DNA of 36,758 nt. Origin: Gloeocapsopsis crepidinum LEGE 06123 (GTDB lineage: Bacteria; Cyanobacteriota; Cyanobacteriia; Cyanobacteriales; Chroococcidiopsidaceae). The stretch lies in assembly GCF_015207655.1 (NCBI RefSeq), contig NZ_JADEWN010000065.1, forward strand, positions 1 to 36,758. The letters are read 5' to 3'. The notes beneath the pieces are model-generated. The model worked only from the letters and a program-made list of their open reading frames with translations, had not been told where the DNA came from and searched no databases. Below, one piece after another: positions 24,373 to 33,814 of the stretch. Each line of letters starts with the position of its first letter. Positions within the stretch are counted from its first letter, which is position 1. The position numbers and the translations under genes were made by a program.

Positions 24373-24445
24373 GGCTAGTGGTTAGTGGTTAGTGGTTAGT
24401 GTCAAGAGTGCTTAACAACTAGTAACTAGCAACTAGTCACTAGTT
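24373..24445. repeat. Heptamer-repeat long hairpin (STRR)
   Basis: Left arm 24373-24400 is four heptamers of type GTTAGTG; right arm 24418-24445 is four of type ACTAGTN. They are near-complementary: in plus-strand RNA 26 of 28 positions pair (Watson-Crick or G-U) around a 17-nt loop. On the minus strand, the sense strand of the neighbours, the wobble pairs become A-C mismatches and only about 18 pair. It lies between the amidohydrolase and radical SAM genes. Confidence 0.65.
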
Positions 24446-24471
24446 CTTCCCCTGATCCCCGAACCTGACCT

Positions 24472-25872
24472 TTAATTAGTTAAGTTTGTTGTTTGTGCTA
24501 AGAGATGATTAGGTAGCGTTTGACGCAGGCGATCGCCATATAATGCTAAAGCATTACCACCTAGAAGTAACTCTAAGTGCTCGCGATCGTAATCTGCAAC
24601 TGTCGCAGCATCATGGACGCAATTTTGTAATACGCCATCCCAATGACCATAATCGCCGGAGAAGCAAGCGAGGTGTTTGCCAGTTTCACCCATAGCAATA
24701 TGTAGATAGGCAGGACCTGGATCGTCAGATTCAAACGAAGTGAAAATTTGTCCGCGCTCAAAGTATTCTAAGGGATCGCGGTGACGTAAGTCGTAGTGTT
24801 CGTATAAACTTACATCATCAATCTTTGTGGGATCGTGCTGTGTATTCCACAACAAATCGAATAAGTTTTTTGCTTGGCTAATCAAATTAACATTATTATG
24901 TGTCCCACGTTCTTGAATCATTAATTTAGTAAATTCCATCAACGACGGGCGATAAGGATGTTTCGGATCAAAATCACGAATGCGCTTTTCCCAATGTTCG
25001 TGGAAAGCATGAGCTAAATCAGGAACCCAACCGCAACCTCCTTCTAAAAACCCGACGCGCAAAGTGGGAAATTGCTCAAATGCGCCATCAAATACCATCC
25101 GTGCCAAAGCTAGCTGTTGTTGATTGCGCTGCACGAAAATATGGGTGAGGACAAAAGTCTCGGTGTAGTCAGAAATTCCGCCTACCATGTAAGAACCAGG
25201 TCCTCCATGTATTCCCAAGCCAATATTTAAATCGACTGCCGCTTGGAGAATGGGGCGAAAGTCAGGATGACTAATTGTTTTGCAACTGCGGATTTCGGGA
25301 AACGCTTCAGGTGCTTTCGGGTGCGGAATTGGCATATTTGGGGCAACAGCAACGCTGATCATCCCTAGTTCATTAACACAACGATGTATCTCGGCAACTG
25401 CTGCATCAACGTCTTGTAGCGGAATCACGCCAATGGGTTTCAATCGATTATCATAACCCCGACAGTCATCTGCCATGTAACTGTTGTAAGCACGGCAAAG
25501 CGCGATCGCCAAGTCTTTATCCAGAATGCTGGAAAAGATTAAGTTTAACGTGCCGTAAATCACATGAACGTCAATGCCTTCGCGATCCATATGTTCGATG
25601 CGGATGCGATTGAACATTGCGCCTAATGTCGTATCCGGATGCAAATTGCGGAAACCACCTTTACCCATGCCCTGGGGTTGCGGAAACATCCGCATCAAGT
25701 CGTTTTTTCCGGTTGCGGGGTTAAAGTCAATAATTCTTGCCCTTTGATCGCCTAAGCTATCAATCACCAAACCAATGCGATCGCGATACTCTGGCTCAAT
25801 ATAATCTCGCATGACTAATGGATTTTCGAGCTTATGCGCATCTGCATCAATAACTGGTAAACCTTGATACAT
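24472..25872 (-). CDS. Amidohydrolase-family protein (Amidohydro_2 type)
   Basis: 466 aa TIM-barrel metal-dependent hydrolase. The N-terminal metal motif is VIDADAHKLENP (7-18); the middle HGGPGSYM holds a metal-binding His; the C-terminal SGDYGHWDG corresponds to the family SDYPHxD motif; it is followed by LLLGGNALALYG, the standard end of the barrel. Related enzymes decarboxylate or hydrolyse aromatic or lactone substrates, but the substrate here is unknown. It lies 38 nt after the Mpo1-like gene, so the two are likely co-transcribed. Confidence 0.88.
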   Translation of the reverse strand: MYQGLPVIDADAHKLENPLVMRDYIEPEYRDRIGLVIDSLGDQRARIIDFNPATGKNDLMRMFPQPQGMGKGGFRNLHPDTTLGAMFNRIRIEHMDREGIDVHVIYGTLNLIFSSILDKDLAIALCRAYNSYMADDCRGYDNRLKPIGVIPLQDVDAAVAEIHRCVNELGMISVAVAPNMPIPHPKAPEAFPEIRSCKTISHPDFRPILQAAVDLNIGLGIHGGPGSYMVGGISDYTETFVLTHIFVQRNQQQLALARMVFDGAFEQFPTLRVGFLEGGCGWVPDLAHAFHEHWEKRIRDFDPKHPYRPSLMEFTKLMIQERGTHNNVNLISQAKNLFDLLWNTQHDPTKIDDVSLYEHYDLRHRDPLEYFERGQIFTSFESDDPGPAYLHIAMGETGKHLACFSGDYGHWDGVLQNCVHDAATVADYDREHLELLLGGNALALYGDRLRQTLPNHLLAQTTNLTN

Positions 25873-25910
25873 GAGTTATCCTTAAAATCAATAAATATTG
25901 TTGCTTGAAA

Positions 25911-26288
25911 CTAGTCGCTGAGAGCTTTATGCTGGAAATACTGCAAGACTTGGCGTACACCAAACCAATTCTCAAATGACCACTGCATTGATGCTAAAAT
26001 TGTTATCCCTGGATACTTGACAAATGCAGGTTCATTCTTTTCAAAAAAAGCATGACCACCTAGAGCAAAAATTTGGGTTAACACTAAGCAGACAATTGTG
26101 AGTCGCCAATCGTAGAACAAAAAGATAACAGCGGCGATCGCTACAATATTTGTTAAGTGATGTAGAAATTGATTAATCGGGTGCTGGTGGCTTGCAACAA
26201 AGTGGGCTTTTGCCTCTTGGAAGTATTTCACAGCGTATGCCCCTATCTCAAAGAAAATTGCCAATGTTGTTAGGAACAATAGCACCAC
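25911..26288 (-). CDS. Mpo1-like (DUF962/YGL010w) membrane protein
   Basis: 125 aa with two to three hydrophobic segments (LLFLTTLAIFFEIGAYAV; NIVAIAAVIFLFYDWRLTIVCLVLTQIFALG). Family marks: SHQHPINQFLHHLTN and GGHAFFEKNEPA, which hold the conserved histidines proposed as metal ligands. Yeast Mpo1 is an Fe(II)-dependent dioxygenase that alpha-oxidises 2-hydroxy fatty acids, shortening them by one carbon. The start here is a GTG at 26288 and is uncertain. A fatty-acid-hydroxylase-like gene lies 207 nt upstream on the same strand. Function in bacteria is not established. Confidence 0.8.
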   Translation of the reverse strand: MVLLFLTTLAIFFEIGAYAVKYFQEAKAHFVASHQHPINQFLHHLTNIVAIAAVIFLFYDWRLTIVCLVLTQIFALGGHAFFEKNEPAFVKYPGITILASMQWSFENWFGVRQVLQYFQHKALSD

Positions 26289-26495
26289 AAGTCTCTATGA
26301 CCAACAAAAATAATAAATTCTTTATTGATCTTGAGAATTCAATGAGATTTACAAACTCAAAATGAGGAGTAGCATACAGAAATTGTTAATATAATTAGGA
26401 CATTTTGCTTAACGGCAAAAATCTCCGCACGCAAATTTCTGCTGCTTCAAATAACTTTTACTTTGAACTGCAATGCGCAGTGTCCTTTGCTATCC

Positions 26496-26999
26496 TTACC
26501 ACCATCGCAACTGTAGATAACCGCGTTCAGGTTGAGTCAGCTCCTCTTCAGTGAGCCATTCTACAGGTTTGTAAGTCCCAAAAACGCGATCCCACCAATC
26601 TACAGCTAAACCAAAGTTGTGATGCCACATACCGTATTTATGATGGACATAGTGAACAGGCATTTTCATCCAAAAGCACTTTGTAGGGTTCTCATGCTGC
26701 AGTTGATGTGCATAAGCTGAGAAAGCAGCGTAAATTAATCCTCCTAGAAACCAACCGATTCCGGCTTCTAAAGAAAGGAAAAATACAACAATCATGACAA
26801 CAAAGCTACCGCGCACATAATCGCGAAATTCCCAGATGACGCCTTGTCCTTCATTACGGCGGTGATGATCGCGGTGACGTTCGCCAATTTGATGGGAAAC
26901 GTGCATTAATCGATGCAGCCAGTACTCTACCAAACTCGCTAAGACAAACGCGAGTGTAAAACAGATAACTCCAATCAATATGCTGTGCAAAGTAAACAT
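26496..26999 (-). CDS. Fatty acid hydroxylase / sterol desaturase family membrane protein
   Basis: 167 aa. Three to four hydrophobic segments and the family's clustered histidines: HRLMH (about 28-32), HRDHH, HQLQH and HYVHHKYGMWHHN. Together they would hold a non-haem diiron centre at the membrane surface, hydroxylating or desaturating an acyl or isoprenoid chain. I chose the ATG at 26999 over a GTG 15 nt upstream because AGGAGG lies 4 nt before the ATG. It precedes the Mpo1-like gene. The actual substrate (fatty acid, carotenoid, hopanoid) is unknown. Confidence 0.9.
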   Translation of the reverse strand: MFTLHSILIGVICFTLAFVLASLVEYWLHRLMHVSHQIGERHRDHHRRNEGQGVIWEFRDYVRGSFVVMIVVFFLSLEAGIGWFLGGLIYAAFSAYAHQLQHENPTKCFWMKMPVHYVHHKYGMWHHNFGLAVDWWDRVFGTYKPVEWLTEEELTQPERGYLQLRWW

Positions 27000-27075
27000 A
27001 ACGCCTCCTAACACCGCTAATTCTACTTAAATTTAAGTTATCGTTAAATCTTTAGACTATTTCACTTAATTTCTG

Positions 27076-27222
27076 CTACAAAAAAATATCCTTCACTTCT
27101 ACATCTGTACTCTTGCCACTCTCAAGCACAACAGTATAGGGTAACACTTCAAATGACAACCTTAGCTTTACTGTTTGACTATCTTTGCTTGACATATCAA
27201 GGGAAGCGTAGGTATCGTTCAT
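27076..27222 (-). CDS. Possible small protein, 48 aa
   Basis: An ATG at 27222 opens a 48-codon frame ending at TAG (27076-27078). The product is MNDTYASLDMSSKDSQTVKL followed by RLSFEVLPYTVVLESGKS and an acidic end VEVKDIFL. Alternating hydrophobic residues suggest beta strands rather than random sequence. No Shine-Dalgarno is seen. It fills most of an otherwise empty 307-nt gap between the hydroxylase and the histidine kinase, on their strand. The call rests only on composition. Confidence 0.35.
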   Translation of the reverse strand: MNDTYASLDMSSKDSQTVKLRLSFEVLPYTVVLESGKSTDVEVKDIFL

Positions 27223-27321
27223 ACACTTAAATTCTTGAGTGTAAGCAAACTGTCATTGAGGTAAATTCTAGGGCGTTCTTGGGGTCTAGACGGTAATGAT
27301 TAATGCAAAAGCGATCGCATG

Positions 27322-29505
27322 TTAAGCTTTAATAAAAGTTTGCAATGTATGTTGTAAAGTAATAAAGTTCAAAGGTTTACTAAGATAAGCATCTGCACCA
27401 GATGCAAGACAGCGATCGCGATCTCCTGTCATAGCCATAGCTGTCAACGCAATTACCGGAACTGATTGCCAGTAAGGACTATTTTTGAGTTGTCGGATGA
27501 GTTTGAATCCGTCAACTTTGGGCAATTGAATATCCATCAAAACCAAGTCAGGTAAAGCTTTTGCAGAGCTAACATATGAATCAATTGCTTTCATCATCGT
27601 TTGACCATCTGCAATTAACTCTACCTTGTAACCCTGTAGCTCCAGCATTTCTGTAATTAAAGCTTGGTTATAGGGCTGATCTTCTACAACCCAAACCCAT
27701 TTACTTTTACCAACACTAACCATCTGTTCTTCAGCAGCATCAGCTTTAGAGGATACTAACTGTTGACGCATTTCTGTAAGCGGTAGCCATACGCGAAATG
27801 TACTGCCTTGATCTGCTACTGATTCGAGAGAAACAGTTCCTCCATGCAGTTCTGCTAATCGTTTTGTGAGTGCTAACCCTAAGCCCGTTCCTTCATGTTG
27901 TCGTGTTAAAGAAGCGTCTATCTGTTGAAAAGGACGAAAGAGTAAATGCCACTTTTCTGAAGGAATACCAATGCCTGTATCTTCAACTGCGATACACACA
28001 TAAGGCGTACTTAGATTAATTGGACTACAATCTGGTCGATACATCTCAGATTGCAATTGATTGCCATAAGCGATACGACAACTAAGTTTAATTTGACCTC
28101 CTTCAGGTGTAAATTTGACTGCATTAGAGAGTAAGTTAATTAAGATCTGGCGAACACGACGCTCATCAAGGTTTGCCTGTGTTAGGCGATTGTCCAGCTC
28201 AAGTGATAACATCAGTCGCTTCTTATTTATGCGAGGCTGAATCATCTCTTGACACTGCAGACAGAGATCAGGGATGGATACAGGTTCTAGTTCTAGTTCT
28301 ACTTTGCCAGATTCAATTTTAGATAAATCGAGAATATCGTTAATTAACTGCAATAGATGTTGACCACTTTCTTCAATTACTCGCAGATATTTAGTTTGGC
28401 GCGGAGTTAAAGAATCAAATTGGCGTAGTAGTAAATCTGAGAAACCTAAAATACTATTGAGGGGCGTACGCAATTCGTGCGACATGGAAGCGAGAAATTC
28501 TGACTTAAGTTGCGAAGCTTGCTCTAAATCTTCGTTAACTTGATGCAGGCGTTCTTGAGCTTGAGCACGTTCGATGGCAACTCCAAGCATTCGGCAAGCT
28601 GCTAATAGCATATCCTGCTGTGGGGCGTCTTGTAACTTGCGTAGACTGCGAGATTCTAGAGTCAAGACACCGATAATCGTACCATCAGCCGCAGGAATCG
28701 GGAAAATGCCCAACTGACCAATACCTGGATGCCGAAATGCAGGTACAGCCTGAGGGTGTTTACAATAGTCTTCAATAAATAGTGGTTTAGCCATATCAAC
28801 GACTTGCCACAAAAGTCCTTGTCCGTAGGGAATTCCTCGCTCGAGGAATTTTGCCATTTCTGCTGTCACTGCATCGCCGTAAGTCGCAACAAACTGCGCA
28901 GAGATTTCACTGGTGAGTACATAAGCCCAAGCTTCTTGTTTTTTCCCTGAGATCACTTTGACATCACCAAAAGCAGCTCCGATTGTTTGGACAAGATAAC
29001 TAAGAGCAAACTGTCCAATTTCTCGCAGTTCACTCGCAGGCTGGATGCGTTCCATTAATCCTAAAAGAAATGCTTGCCGTTTGAGTTCTGCGTTGAGATA
29101 TGCTTGAGAGCGCCGATGCTCAGTAATATCTAGAAAGGTTATAATTCTTCCAGCATCAGAAGTGTCACTAGAATAAACTTCCAGCGATTTTCCGTTTGTT
29201 TGTTCAATGTAAACGGGGAAAGTTGTATTGCCATTTAATAGAAGCAACAGTTGTTCGTACTTTGCTTGCGACCAGTAGCCTTGTTTGACAATTTCAGCAA
29301 AAACTTCTTTGTCATAAGGCTTTTGTTTCAGCCAATCAGAATGTAATCCCCAATTTCGACAAAATTGTTGGTTAAAGACAATGAGGCGATGTGCACAATT
29401 GAATAAAGCGATCGCTTCACCTACTCTTTCAATTAGTGTCCCCTGCTGATGAAGATTGATGTTGTGCTTTGATTCCAATGGCTGTATCAATTGATTCACC
29501 TGCAA
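27322..29505 (-). CDS. Hybrid sensor histidine kinase (PAS-GAF-HisKA-HATPase-REC)
   Basis: 727 aa, no membrane segment, so cytoplasmic. Order: PAS-like (about 20-130), GAF (about 160-315), coiled linker, HisKA with phospho-acceptor His343 in MSHELRTPLN, HATPase_c with NLLSNAVKFT, EDTGIGIP and GTGLGLAL, and a C-terminal receiver (about 607-725) with phospho-acceptor Asp in LVLMDIQLPKVDG and Lys in LSKPL. The GAF lacks a clear bilin-binding cysteine motif. The start is unusual: no ATG is available near the N-terminus, so TTG (29505) or GTG (29499) must serve. A perfect 18-bp dyad lies 13 nt upstream. Its target is unknown. Confidence 0.93.
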   Translation of the reverse strand: MQVNQLIQPLESKHNINLHQQGTLIERVGEAIALFNCAHRLIVFNQQFCRNWGLHSDWLKQKPYDKEVFAEIVKQGYWSQAKYEQLLLLLNGNTTFPVYIEQTNGKSLEVYSSDTSDAGRIITFLDITEHRRSQAYLNAELKRQAFLLGLMERIQPASELREIGQFALSYLVQTIGAAFGDVKVISGKKQEAWAYVLTSEISAQFVATYGDAVTAEMAKFLERGIPYGQGLLWQVVDMAKPLFIEDYCKHPQAVPAFRHPGIGQLGIFPIPAADGTIIGVLTLESRSLRKLQDAPQQDMLLAACRMLGVAIERAQAQERLHQVNEDLEQASQLKSEFLASMSHELRTPLNSILGFSDLLLRQFDSLTPRQTKYLRVIEESGQHLLQLINDILDLSKIESGKVELELEPVSIPDLCLQCQEMIQPRINKKRLMLSLELDNRLTQANLDERRVRQILINLLSNAVKFTPEGGQIKLSCRIAYGNQLQSEMYRPDCSPINLSTPYVCIAVEDTGIGIPSEKWHLLFRPFQQIDASLTRQHEGTGLGLALTKRLAELHGGTVSLESVADQGSTFRVWLPLTEMRQQLVSSKADAAEEQMVSVGKSKWVWVVEDQPYNQALITEMLELQGYKVELIADGQTMMKAIDSYVSSAKALPDLVLMDIQLPKVDGFKLIRQLKNSPYWQSVPVIALTAMAMTGDRDRCLASGADAYLSKPLNFITLQHTLQTFIKA

Positions 29506-29517
29506 TGGCAGTATTGT

Positions 29518-29535
29518 ACAAGACTAGAGTCTTGT
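29518..29535. promoter_or_regulatory. Perfect 18-bp dyad in front of the histidine kinase gene
   Basis: ACAAGACT-AG-AGTCTTGT is perfectly symmetric, centred about 21 bp upstream of the kinase start. It could be an operator for the output of this signalling protein, or in RNA a 7-bp hairpin with a TAGA-type tetraloop that masks the start region. Confidence 0.5.
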
Positions 29536-29697
29536 GTAGGCTCATTCAAAAATCTACTGAAAAAATAAATTACATCTAGTGATCCAAACAACTTACATTT
29601 GTGATGTAAAGCACATTGAGACAGTGTGAGAGGAAAAAAATTATAGGTTTCTATTCATCCCACCTACACAATTTCAGCTATAATCTCCTCTGCACTC

Positions 29698-32600
29698 CTA
29701 ATCCTCTGCTTCTATCTCTACCGCACCAAGTGCTTTGAGCATGGCAATTTGAGCATCAGTTAACCCTGTCACACCTGTAATATTCATTCCTTCATAAGGG
29801 CGATCGCTGCGGATTGTTGTAATACACTCGCCAGTATCAAGATCCCAAAGTTTAATTTTTTCTTCTTGTTCGCCACTTGCAAGAATTTTACCTTGAGGGT
29901 GAAAGCTCACTGATGTGACGCGATCGCTGTGCCCTTCTAATGTTTGTAAACATTTACCAGTACGAACATCCCAAAGTTTCAATGTTTTGTCATCACTGGC
30001 ACTGGCTAAAAGTTGCCCATCTGGACTAAACGCAACAGACCAAACACCATTAGTATGCCCTTGTAATGTTTGTAAACATTTGCCTGTGTCAACATCCCAC
30101 ACTTTGACTGTGTAGTCATCGCTAGCACTTGCTAAGATTTGACCTTGCGGATGAAAGGCAACAGACCAGACACCATTAGAATGTCCTTGCAAAACTTTAA
30201 GACATTCTCCGGTTTGGATATCCCATAATCGTACTGTCACATCACCACTGCTTGCTAAGATTTTGCCTTGAGGACTAAAAGCAACAGACCACACCCAATT
30301 AGTATGTCCGATGAGGGTTTGTAAACAACGCCCTGTATTCACATTCCACAACTTTACAGTATGGTCGCCACTTGCACTCGCCAAAGTATCATCTTGAGGA
30401 TTGAAAGCAACTGACCATACCCAGTTTGTATGTCCTTGTAGTGTTTGAATGAGTTTACCTGTATTGACATTCCATAAATTAATCTTTTCACTAGCACTTG
30501 CAAGAATTTGTCCATTGTGACTAAAAGTGGTTGAAAGAATACCACGGGCATGTCCTTGAAAGGATTTTATGACTTTACTCGTGGAAATATCCCACAATCG
30601 CACAGTGCGATCGCTACTTCCAGTTGCCAACATTGTGCCATCTGGACTAAAAACAACAACTCGTACCAGATTTGTATAACCCCAAAGAGTCTTTAATGCG
30701 TTACCTGTATCAACATCCCACAGTTTTAACAAGCGATCGTCGCTTCCGCTAACTAATGTTTGACCATCCGGACTAAAAGCAACAGCCCAAACTCGACTCG
30801 CGTGTCCCTGTAGTGTTTTTGCACATTGTCTTGTGGTGAGATTCCACAACTTAATTGTTTTGTCGTGACTTCCACTAGCTAATGTTTGATCGTCAGGGCT
30901 GAAGGCAAGGCTTTGAACTAAATAGGAGTGTCCTTGTAATCGCCAACAATTCCCACTCTTGATATTACATACTGTGATGTTGCCATCATCGCTACCACTT
31001 GCAAGCAGTGTACCATCTGTACTAAAAGCGATCGCTCTAATTGGCTGTGCAGATTCAGTTAATTTGATAACCTGAGTGCTACTGATATCCCACAGCATGA
31101 TGCTACCATCGTTGCTTCCACTCGCCAACAAATTACCTTGAGGATTAAAGCTTACCGACTCGACCCGATTTGTATGTCCTTGTAAAGATTGCAAGATTTT
31201 ACCTGTTGCGATGTCCCAAATTTTTACAGTGCGATCGTCACTACCTGTTGCTAAAGTTTTACTATCAGGACTAAAAGCGAGTGACCAAACCCAACTCAGA
31301 TGTCCGTGCAATGTTTGCAGTAGTTCACCTGTATGCGCGTCCCACAGTTTTACAGTGCGATCGTCACTACCCGTTGCTAAAATCGCTCCATCAGGACTAA
31401 ACGAAACTGCTAAAATCCAACGAATATGACCTTTCCACGTTAAAATGGGCTTCATGTCTGCAACGCGCCATAACCGGATTTGACCTGCTTCACCTGCAGT
31501 CACGATGGTTTGACTATCTGGACTATAAGCCAATGCTAAAATGCAGCCGAAGTTTTCGGTAAATGCTGAGTTTGTTAAATCTGCATGTTGTAAATTGACG
31601 TGTTGCAAGTTAACGTCTTTAAGATAGGCTTGCCAAACAGTAATCTCTGAAAAGTCGTAGTAATTTAAATCAGCTTGTAACTGCACGAGTAGGTTAAGAA
31701 CATTACCTCCTGCATATCCTGGTGCAATTGATGTAGGCAACCGCAGTTCGAGAAGAATGCGATTGAGCTGTTCTTTAATTCTTTGTCTGTTGCCAAAGCT
31801 AGCTAAAAGTGTGTTGATTAATGGTTGAAAGATCAACCGTTGCGCATCTCGAATATAGTCTTTAGTTTGTGCTTTGATCAAAGCATGACTATTGAAAAGA
31901 TTAATATCTTTTGTCGTAATTTCGTTACAAATTTGAGAAAGAAACTGAGCAGTAACATACTCCATCACCGCAGGCTGCTGCGTAAAACTGGCAACACTTT
32001 TGCTAACAATCGGTACAGCTTTTTCAATTAAAGAGCGCTGTTGTAAAGATTCTAGTGCTTCTAGAACTTCGCGTGGCGATATGATAGGGAGAATATCTTG
32101 CTTTAGCTCTGATAATGTCACAGGTTCGTGATTGATTGCTAACCAATACATAACTTGCTGTTCAGCTATCGACAGACGCCTAAATTGCTGACCTAAAAGA
32201 TCCCAAATATCTCCAAAAACTGCGGTACCTTGCTCAAGAAATTGCGTCACATCGCCATCAAACAACTCTTGAATATTTGTCGCAACTATCTTTAATGCTA
32301 GTGGATTACCACGATAGTGTTCAAATAACAGTTGCTGTTGTACATCTGAGCAAAAAAGTCCTTTAGTCTCAAAAATGTCTTTACCTTCAGATTGAGTTAA
32401 GCCATCTAAATGAAGCGATCTTACAGGTAAAGTAATTCCCTCAGAGGATGCTAAGCCCCTTGGTTTCTCACGGCTTGTAATAACTAAGCAACTTTGATGA
32501 TGTGTTTGTGCAACACAGCGTAAGAGTTGTCCATATTCTTCGTATTCTTCAATATAATGTCCAGCACGTTCCCCTTGACGTAAAATTGTTTCTACATTGT

Positions 32601-33348
32601 CAAGCACAACTAAACATCGAGACGAACGTAAGTAATCCACAAGATGTAATATTTTATCTTCTACACTTTCAGGTAAATCGTTGATGGTTATTTGTTGATT
32701 TGAGAGAAATGAAATCAAGTTAGTGAGTAAATCTTGTATAGCTGGAGCATTCCGCAGCGATCGCCAAATGACATAATCAAAATTTGTGTGGATTTCTTGC
32801 GCTAACTTAACTGACAAACTGGTTTTTCCAATTCCTCCCATTCCAAGCAATGTCACTAATCGGCAGCGATCTTGCACAATCCATTGTTGTAGTGTTGCTA
32901 ATTCTTTCGTTCTACCATAAAAGATTGATATATCAGGCGCACTTCCCCAATCGTGTTGAGTTTTAACTTCTCCTAAATTCGGAGTTATGTGTGCGTTCAA
33001 TCCATAAGTTTGTGGAGTTTGTTCGGGTAAAGTCTCCTTGGTAAAACTTGCTTTTTGCCATCTTAATGTAGCCAGATTATTAAAGTCTTTGTGTGTAACC
33101 CGTGCATACCGTAAGACAACAGACTGAAAGTTATTTTTAGTAACTTTTTTACCAAAAACTTTGGTCAGCAACTGCCACAGATGAGAGCCAGTGTCTTTAA
33201 TATAACCCGTATCATAACCAGAGGCTCTAGCAATCTCCATGTAAGATTTCCCCTCCCAAGATTGCCGAAATACAATTTCTTGAGCTTTGTTCAAGCGTCC
33301 TTGTTCGAGGAGTTTTTCTATAATATCTATTGCTTCTTCAACGTTCAT
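29698..33348 (-). CDS. STAND NTPase with 14 WD40 repeats (NB-ARC/WD40)
   Basis: 1216 aa. N-terminal helical effector-like domain (1-90; [24 protein letters not shown] looks helix-turn-helix), as found in cyanobacterial vWA-MoxR-associated STAND proteins. The NB-ARC NTPase follows: Walker [10 protein letters not shown] (169-177), Walker [10 protein letters not shown] (about 245), GNPLAL motif. A winged-helix/arm region comes next, then a short pentapeptide-like linker ([21 protein letters not shown]). The C-terminal half has fourteen WD40 units of about 42 residues (about 600-1180), enough for two seven-bladed propellers. Repeats 9 and 11 lack one or two residues and repeat 5 has CN instead of WD. 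Likely a sensor switch that oligomerises on ligand binding; trigger and effect are unknown. Confidence 0.93.
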   Translation of the reverse strand: MNVEEAIDIIEKLLEQGRLNKAQEIVFRQSWEGKSYMEIARASGYDTGYIKDTGSHLWQLLTKVFGKKVTKNNFQSVVLRYARVTHKDFNNLATLRWQKASFTKETLPEQTPQTYGLNAHITPNLGEVKTQHDWGSAPDISIFYGRTKELATLQQWIVQDRCRLVTLLGMGGIGKTSLSVKLAQEIHTNFDYVIWRSLRNAPAIQDLLTNLISFLSNQQITINDLPESVEDKILHLVDYLRSSRCLVVLDNVETILRQGERAGHYIEEYEEYGQLLRCVAQTHHQSCLVITSREKPRGLASSEGITLPVRSLHLDGLTQSEGKDIFETKGLFCSDVQQQLLFEHYRGNPLALKIVATNIQELFDGDVTQFLEQGTAVFGDIWDLLGQQFRRLSIAEQQVMYWLAINHEPVTLSELKQDILPIISPREVLEALESLQQRSLIEKAVPIVSKSVASFTQQPAVMEYVTAQFLSQICNEITTKDINLFNSHALIKAQTKDYIRDAQRLIFQPLINTLLASFGNRQRIKEQLNRILLELRLPTSIAPGYAGGNVLNLLVQLQADLNYYDFSEITVWQAYLKDVNLQHVNLQHADLTNSAFTENFGCILALAYSPDSQTIVTAGEAGQIRLWRVADMKPILTWKGHIRWILAVSFSPDGAILATGSDDRTVKLWDAHTGELLQTLHGHLSWVWSLAFSPDSKTLATGSDDRTVKIWDIATGKILQSLQGHTNRVESVSFNPQGNLLASGSNDGSIMLWDISSTQVIKLTESAQPIRAIAFSTDGTLLASGSDDGNITVCNIKSGNCWRLQGHSYLVQSLAFSPDDQTLASGSHDKTIKLWNLTTRQCAKTLQGHASRVWAVAFSPDGQTLVSGSDDRLLKLWDVDTGNALKTLWGYTNLVRVVVFSPDGTMLATGSSDRTVRLWDISTSKVIKSFQGHARGILSTTFSHNGQILASASEKINLWNVNTGKLIQTLQGHTNWVWSVAFNPQDDTLASASGDHTVKLWNVNTGRCLQTLIGHTNWVWSVAFSPQGKILASSGDVTVRLWDIQTGECLKVLQGHSNGVWSVAFHPQGQILASASDDYTVKVWDVDTGKCLQTLQGHTNGVWSVAFSPDGQLLASASDDKTLKLWDVRTGKCLQTLEGHSDRVTSVSFHPQGKILASGEQEEKIKLWDLDTGECITTIRSDRPYEGMNITGVTGLTDAQIAMLKALGAVEIEAED

Positions 33349-33814
33349 CTACCAGCACCTCTAGTGTTTATTGTCGTGCTGAATCAAAGGAGAGATAATA
33401 AATCTATCACCTCTTGGAATAGGTATTATATCCGTACAATAAAAACTAAAGTTGTAATTTAAATTACTCATCATCTAGCATACAACTGTTAGTAGAAAAA
33501 CGTGACCGTCATCTATTTTGCTCGTTTAGCAGCATTATTCTACTATTCCTCCTGACAAGTTACGTTTGACTTTAATACATTTTTATTACTTTTAGCTGAC
33601 CTTGTGGTGTCTTTTCCCGACTGACAGGGAAAAGACAATAACGATAAAGTATGTCTCAAGCAAGCTACTTGAACTACTTTAGAGTTCTTAGCTTTGAGGA
33701 AAACCTTAATAAAAAATAAAAATAGCAAGTTAACAAACTATAACACCTAAAACAAATTCTAGATTCTTAAATTTCTCTTTCTAGACCATACTGATAAAGC
33801 ACAAAGGTAGTTAA
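33349..33814. promoter_or_regulatory. Upstream region of the STAND gene; -10 box and a perfect hairpin
   Basis: A perfect TATAAT reads on the minus strand at 33425-33430, 77 nt upstream of the STAND gene; no good -35 is seen. A 10-bp perfect hairpin GTCTTTTCCC/GGGAAAAGAC lies at 33609-33636 with an 8-nt loop but no T-tail. A 61-codon minus frame here (33543-33728) runs through the hairpin and looks spurious. Confidence 0.45.

Noticed and set aside
24373-24445. CRISPR array
   Set aside because: The repeats are 7-nt tandem units without spacers; no cas genes in the window.
29915-32684. Several plus-strand ORFs inside the STAND/WD40 gene
   Set aside because: Shadow frames created by the repetitive WD40 coding sequence.
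33543-33728. 61-codon minus-strand ORF
   Set aside because: It runs through a perfect hairpin, has unpatterned sequence and no ribosome site.
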